Assembly (NCBI RefSeq): GCF_903645325.1
Contig: NZ_CAHJXQ010000007.1
Span: forward strand, 62,001-126,000
DNA from: Microbacterium tenebrionis
GTDB taxonomy: Bacteria; Actinomycetota; Actinomycetes; Actinomycetales; Microbacteriaceae
Reading direction: 5' to 3'
DNA: 64,000 nt
The notes under the pieces are model-generated. The model was not told where the DNA came from. It ran no database searches and saw only the letters and a list, made by a program, of their open reading frames with translations. This document shows, piece by piece, positions 60,112 through 64,000 of this stretch (position 1 is the stretch's first letter; each line of letters opens with the position of its first letter). Both the position numbers and the translations under genes were made by a program.

Positions 60112-60739
60112 CCCCTCCACGACCGTCGCCGGGACGTCCGGGGTGAGTTGGCAAACCGGTGCCCATCGCGTCCACGTCGACCTCGAGCTTCACCTCCCGG
60201 AGATCCAGCGCCGCCGCGCCACAAACGCGGCGGGGTCTGTACAAGACCTGGACACTCTGCGGTTCCTGCTGACGCTCCCCGTCGATCAGCCCACCGCCCT
60301 CGCGGGCCTCGATGCGTACGAGCGGCGCCTGGCTCGGCGAGCCGTCCGCTGCGGGTTCGCCGAAGAGCGCGCCGTCGCCCGCAGCCAGTCCACTCTCATC
60401 CGAAGAGCGGAGCCTCCCGTGACGGTGCGGCTGATATCGGTGTTCGGCCCGTTCCGTCGCAGCACCCTGCAGTTGGCGACGACATTCGCCCCCTACGGGC
60501 GTCGTCGACTCGTCGTCCCCTCTGGACGGCTCGACGAGATATTGTTGCTCGAAGCAACCTTCTACGGTGTCGGCGTTACGGTGGCCGACGCCAACGGCGA
60601 GCGGACCGTCGCCGCGTCGGCGCCCTTCCAGCCCGCCCGGTTCACTGGCGCCTCCTGGCTGTTCGCTGAGCGCATCTACGGCCAGGCGCTCAGCTCAGCG
60701 ACCGCCACCGGGCAAGTGTCGGCGGCATCGAGATCATGA
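60101..60739 (+). CDS. Hypothetical protein (212 aa)
   Basis: A 212-residue protein from ATG 60101 behind GGAGG, overlapping the upstream winged-helix gene, so the two are co-translated. It has an N-terminal helical half (LDTLRFLLTLPVDQPTALAG, then YERRLARRAVRCGFAEERAV) and a beta-rich C-terminal half (VTVRLISVFGPFRRSTLQLA). No family recognised. Its 3' end overlaps the convergent gene by 50 bp. The pairing with a winged-helix protein suggests a regulator-plus-partner unit. Confidence 0.6.
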   Translation: MTASPSTTVAGTSGVSWQTGAHRVHVDLELHLPEIQRRRATNAAGSVQDLDTLRFLLTLPVDQPTALAGLDAYERRLARRAVRCGFAEERAVARSQSTLIRRAEPPVTVRLISVFGPFRRSTLQLATTFAPYGRRRLVVPSGRLDEILLLEATFYGVGVTVADANGERTVAASAPFQPARFTGASWLFAERIYGQALSSATATGQVSAASRS

Positions 60740-61835
60740 CACCCGTGTGCTGGGCGAGCCGAACATGCTCCGCTTCAGCCTCCGCCAGACGCTGATTCCA
60801 CCACCGTGCCACTTGAGAGGTCCCCATCGAGGTGACGATACCTGCGATCTCGTCCAGCGCGGCCAGATTGTGCAGGTGAGCCCGGAGCCGATCCTCATCG
60901 GAGCCGGTGAACGAGTCCACCGCGCGTCCCTCACAGTGGCGACACGGGCACGGCCACGGAGTCGCGCTGGCGAACCACTTCAGGTGCATCTCGCTGGACC
61001 GGGCGAATCGCATCAGCTCCGGCATCAGCACGTGCGGCGTGCGATCACCAGGGCGACTCGAGTACGGTCGGCTGCCCGGCACCGGCAGGCGCCGCAGGCT
61101 CGGGATCTGCCCGATCACGGCCGCGCGAGCGCCGGACGCGAACGCATCGATGCCAGCGAAGTCCGCCCGCCACGGCACCGCACCCTTCACCTCGCCGAAG
61201 AACCGGCGATACGACTCCGGCGCCCCCTTGAGATTCAGAGGATCACCCGCCTTCGCTCCCAGCGCCAACGCCACCGGATGACGGCTCCGCGCGGCGACCG
61301 CGATCAACTGCGAGATGTGATCCGGCGTCGACCACTTCTGATGGACGGCCAACGGGAGGATCACGTCGTCGCGGTCGATATTGTCCGCAGCCGCGAGGAC
61401 CGCCTTAAGCGCCCCCGGGTCTGCGACGTCCACAAACCCCGCTGGGATCACCGCGACCGCCGCGCCTGCATCGCGCTGCGCCTGGAGAGTCTCCTCCACC
61501 GTGGGCGCGATGAGCGCATCCACCGGTTCATCGATAATCAACGGGCGCTCGGCCGTCGCCGGAGCGAGCACCGAAGTCGGCTCGATAAGGAAAACCAAAT
61601 CCTGATGCCGCGCCCGCAGGCGCCAGGCGGTCTGAAGAGCCGTCGGCCCCGACAACACCATGCCGCCGTGTTCCATGTTCACGTGCGGGGCGGTCTGCAT
61701 CGTCTCACCGCCAGCCATCGTGAACACTCGCCCGCCCAAAGTGCGCTCGACCAGCGTGGCACCGGCGAGCGACTCACGCGTCGTCCGCGAAACCAGAGAG
61801 CTGTCGACCACCTCGATGTTGGCCCGATCGGTCAT
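60690..61835 (-). CDS. Putative tRNA-guanine-transglycosylase-like TIM-barrel protein
   Basis: A 381-residue protein. Near residue 315, WPCPCRHCEGRAVDSF gives C-x-C-x-x-C, followed 21 residues later by His in LHNLAALDEI. This spacing and the HNL sequence recall the zinc site of tRNA-guanine transglycosylase and its relatives (archaeosine TGT, DpdA). The part before it alternates strands and helices as a TIM barrel would (DLVFLIEPTS, DVILPLAVHQKW, PVALALGAKAGDPL). The catalytic Asp pair is not certain. It overlaps the XRE-ImmA gene by four bases, so the two act together. Alternative: an unrelated zinc-containing TIM barrel. Confidence 0.55.
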   Translation of the reverse strand: MTDRANIEVVDSSLVSRTTRESLAGATLVERTLGGRVFTMAGGETMQTAPHVNMEHGGMVLSGPTALQTAWRLRARHQDLVFLIEPTSVLAPATAERPLIIDEPVDALIAPTVEETLQAQRDAGAAVAVIPAGFVDVADPGALKAVLAAADNIDRDDVILPLAVHQKWSTPDHISQLIAVAARSRHPVALALGAKAGDPLNLKGAPESYRRFFGEVKGAVPWRADFAGIDAFASGARAAVIGQIPSLRRLPVPGSRPYSSRPGDRTPHVLMPELMRFARSSEMHLKWFASATPWPCPCRHCEGRAVDSFTGSDEDRLRAHLHNLAALDEIAGIVTSMGTSQVARWWNQRLAEAEAEHVRLAQHTGVMISMPPTLARWRSLS

Positions 61836-62875
61836 GCTGCGCTCCTCACGTAAAGGTCTTCGAACTCGTCCTGAACCAGGAACGCGTCGCGCGCGAGCTC
61901 TGCGACGCTCTCACCCTCATTCAGCCGCTGCTGCACCACCCGGTCGATCAGACCAGGATGTTCCTCGGCGATCGCTACCGGCTCTACGCTCCGATATCCG
62001 GCGCGGGAGAGCTCGATGTTCAACTGCCGGTAACGGCCCTCGCTGATCACATCCAGATCCACCGCACGCCGCAGCAGCGCCGCGATCGACACCCGCCACT
62101 TCGACTTCAACCGTGCCAAGCCCGGGATCGTCACCGGTGCCGCCGCCAGATCCATGCGCACATCCTGCGCCGGCATCAAGAACTCCGCCGCGAACCGATC
62201 CGCCTCAGACTCCTGCGTCTCCGACGGCACCTGATGCATCACCGCGTGCGCAAGCTCATGCGCCAGCGAGAACCGCTGCCGATCCGGCGGAATGTGATCT
62301 CCCAGCAGCACCACTGGTCGCTGTCCTTCCGGCCAGCTCACCATCGCATCGATCCGCTCCGACCCCAACGATCGCTTCACCACCACAACCCCGGCATCCT
62401 CCAGCGAGCGCACGAGGTCTTCCAGCGGACCGGACGCGATACCGATCGACGCACGCACCTCCTGCGCGATCTCCTCCGGAGTATCGAAGCCATCGGGCGG
62501 AAGCGGGTGCCGCACCAGCCGCACCGGCGTGTCTCCCGCGACGAGCCCCGTCACTTGCAAGTGCAGCAATTCCAGTTCTGCCCGCAACCGGTTCGCCACC
62601 GACAGGGGCAACGTGGAGCGCTTGCGATGGAACACATACGGCGCCGCTCCCTCATCCACCGGGACCGTCAGCAGCACCGGTGGAACACGCAGCACACCGC
62701 TCAGCTTCTCCAGGCGGTCGGGGTCCAACTCCACCAGCCCGGATTCCGCCTTCGACAGCACCGCTTGCGAGATCCCCGTGGCTTCGGACAACGCACCCTG
62801 CGTCCACCCACGCGCAACTCGGACCGTGCCGAGCATCACCCGGCCGGTCCGGCGATCAGAAGCAAACTCTGCCAT
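61832..62875 (-). CDS. XRE-ImmA/IrrE regulator with metallopeptidase domain
   Basis: A 347-residue protein. Residues ~8-65 are an XRE helix-turn-helix (RVARGWTQGALSEATGISQA). The C-terminal part is an ImmA/IrrE zinc peptidase with FSLAHELAHAVMH (HExxH-type) and SEADRFAAEFLMP (third ligand Glu). Such proteins are combined repressor-proteases that switch on mobile elements or defence genes on damage signals. The ATG at 62875 follows GGGAG; another ATG lies 9 bases earlier. It is coupled to the following TIM-barrel gene by an ATGA overlap. Confidence 0.9.
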   Translation of the reverse strand: MAEFASDRRTGRVMLGTVRVARGWTQGALSEATGISQAVLSKAESGLVELDPDRLEKLSGVLRVPPVLLTVPVDEGAAPYVFHRKRSTLPLSVANRLRAELELLHLQVTGLVAGDTPVRLVRHPLPPDGFDTPEEIAQEVRASIGIASGPLEDLVRSLEDAGVVVVKRSLGSERIDAMVSWPEGQRPVVLLGDHIPPDRQRFSLAHELAHAVMHQVPSETQESEADRFAAEFLMPAQDVRMDLAAAPVTIPGLARLKSKWRVSIAALLRRAVDLDVISEGRYRQLNIELSRAGYRSVEPVAIAEEHPGLIDRVVQQRLNEGESVAELARDAFLVQDEFEDLYVRSAA

Positions 62876-63032
62876 GACTCCCATCTTAGTCAGCGCCTCC
62901 GACAATCGCGCGATCCATGTGCAGAAATATTCTCGCGTGTTGGATGTGAACAGCCCACTCTGACCGCGACCCCACGCCAGACCGGGTCGACGGAGATGAG
63001 CCGCCCGATCACGTCGATGCCAAATCCATCCA

Positions 63033-63060
63033 CCGCACTTGGCCGAATGGCCAAGTGCGG
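63033..63060. terminator. Perfect 12-bp stem-loop after dnaB
   Basis: CCGCACTTGGCC and GGCCAAGTGCGG form a perfect 12-bp stem around the tetraloop GAAT, 38 bp beyond the dnaB stop. No T-run follows on either strand, so it is either a GC-type terminator of dnaB or a protein-binding palindrome. GGCCAAG repeats once more just to the right (63062-63067 region). Confidence 0.5.
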
Positions 63061-63098
63061 GCCAAGTTGACACAGAAACGGCCATCTTCACGTGGAAC

Positions 63099-64000
63099 CT
63101 ACAAGCCGCCGAAGTCGCCGGGCGCCATATCGGCGAACCGCGAATAGTGGCCCTGGAACGCGACCTGAAGCGTCGCCGTCGGGCCGTTGCGGTGTTTGGC
63201 GACGATGAGGTCGGCCTCGCCTGGGCGCACGTCCTTGTCGTAGACCGAGTCGCGGTGCAGCAGGATCACCATGTCGGCATCCTGCTCGATCGATCCCGAC
63301 TCGCGCAGGTCGCTGATCTGCGGCTTCTTGTCCTGCCGGGCCTCAGAACCACGGTTCAACTGCGACAGCGCGATGACCGGAACCTGCAGCTCCTTCGCCA
63401 GCAGCTTCAGGGCACGTGAGAACTCCGAGACCTCCTGCTGACGCGACTCGACGCGCTTGCCGCTCGTCATCAGCTGCAGGTAGTCGATCACGACCATCTT
63501 GAGCCCCGCGCGCTGCTTGAGCCGGCGGCACTTGGCGCGGATCTCGACGAGCGTCATGTTCGGAGAGTCATCGATGTACAGCGGGGCGTCGTTGATGCGA
63601 CCGCGGGTCGCCGCGACCGTCGTCCAGTCGCGCGGGTCGAGCGTGCCCTTGCGCATGTGCTGCAGCGGGATCGCGCCCTCGGCGCTGAGCAGACGCATCG
63701 CGATCTCGCTCTTGCCCATCTCGAGCGAGAAGAAGATCGCGGGCTGGTTGTGGCCGATCGCCGCAGCGCGCGCGAAATCCAGAGCCAGCGTCGAGTTGTG
63801 CGTCGGGATCATCGATTCGCCCGCGAGGTACAGGTGATCGGCGTTGTCGACCTGCACGCATCGCACCGGAACGCTCGGCACCGGGCGCACCGCCTTCACG
63901 TAGCGCCGCCCGATGCGAACCAGGCTCGCGGGGCGCTCCTGCTCGTGCAGCCGGCGCTTGCGATCGAGCCGGAAAACATCGTCCACGGCCGAGAAGTTGA
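63099..64000 (-). CDS. dnaB: Replicative DNA helicase DnaB, intein-interrupted, 5' part outside window
   Basis: The frame is open from the right edge to the TAG at 63099. The last 231 residues are the DnaB C-terminal ATPase domain after the P-loop: STLALDFARAAAIGHNQPAI, LKMVVIDYLQLM (Walker B), VIALSQLNRGSE and the ending FADMAPGDFGGL. It unwinds DNA at the replication fork. Directly before the Ser that should follow the P-loop GK, the sequence is the C-terminal end of an intein (separate entry). Splicing is needed to make active helicase. Confidence 0.95.
   Translation of the reverse strand, partial: NFSAVDDVFRLDRKRRLHEQERPASLVRIGRRYVKAVRPVPSVPVRCVQVDNADHLYLAGESMIPTHNSTLALDFARAAAIGHNQPAIFFSLEMGKSEIAMRLLSAEGAIPLQHMRKGTLDPRDWTTVAATRGRINDAPLYIDDSPNMTLVEIRAKCRRLKQRAGLKMVVIDYLQLMTSGKRVESRQQEVSEFSRALKLLAKELQVPVIALSQLNRGSEARQDKKPQISDLRESGSIEQDADMVILLHRDSVYDKDVRPGEADLIVAKHRNGPTATLQVAFQGHYSRFADMAPGDFGGL
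63795..64000 (-). other. C-terminal end of an intein inside dnaB
   Basis: Residues just before STLALDF read VDNADHLYLAGESMIPTHN, matching intein blocks F (VDN-x-DHLYL) and G (terminal His-Asn followed by Ser). The splice point Asn|Ser lies between codons 63795-63797 and 63792-63794. The +1 residue is Ser, and the insertion is inside the Walker A motif between Lys and Ser/Thr. The remainder, including any homing endonuclease, is outside the window. Confidence 0.93.

Overview
The window is high-GC actinobacterial DNA, most likely from a Microbacterium-like member of the Microbacteriaceae. The support is the base composition, frequent GTG/TTG starts, several starts sitting just behind a TAnnnT hexamer (leaderless style), and gene families such as DUF808, AviRa/AviRb and TnsA-TniABQ in actinobacterial form. 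I could run no database searches, so family calls come from motifs and recalled family features.

Region 1 (1-12.6 kb) looks like ordinary chromosome. It holds a trans-sulfuration PLP enzyme with a divergent Lrp regulator, a MATE exporter, an alpha/beta hydrolase, MsrA, an SDR, a DUF808 membrane protein, PnuC, a J-domain protein, an S4 RNA-binding protein, a histidine phosphatase, a NUC-type endonuclease, a pirin and an AhpD-like protein. Region 2 (12.66-18.3 kb) is a scar zone: a beheaded F420-reductase-like gene, gene crumbs, a lower-GC segment with a membrane LRR protein and tiny genes, a truncated IS481-type transposase and a dead LysE gene. Two clusters of an ACTAGATTGTCC-like motif flank the LRR segment.

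Region 3 (18.4-26.5 kb) is a catabolic cluster: two esterase-like hydrolases (one frameshifted in a G10 tract), a divergent class II aldolase/decarboxylase, a Rieske ring-hydroxylating dioxygenase (alpha, beta, ferredoxin, reductase), an IclR regulator and an aldo/keto reductase. It resembles phthalate-type dioxygenase clusters of Gram-positives. Related palindromes lie in its three promoter regions. Region 4 (26.5-37.5 kb) mixes resistance and regulatory genes (an aviRa-aviRb rRNA methyltransferase pair, AraC/GyrI, LysE exporters, LysR with TSUP, CGNR) with many decayed genes (DUF1697, B3/B4 domain, IS30, peroxiredoxin, S66 peptidase).

Region 5 (37.7-51.9 kb) looks like a defence island: a protein with an IF2-N-like domain, a PIN-domain protein, a protein built of eleven STLPGGGL octapeptides, a large SMC/RloC-like ATPase, and a complete Wadjet operon (jetABCD) that in known systems cuts foreign plasmids. 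Region 6 (51.9-59.2 kb) is a tightly overlapping Tn7-like operon: tnsA, a small gene, tniA, tniB, tniQ and two small genes. Region 7 (59.3-62.9 kb) has two paralogous winged-helix proteins, an unknown protein, and a two-gene unit of an XRE-ImmA protease with a putative tRNA-guanine-transglycosylase-like TIM barrel. The window ends inside dnaB, which is interrupted at the P-loop by an intein. The layout suggests about 50 kb of accessory DNA inserted between dnaB and the ordinary chromosome to the left.
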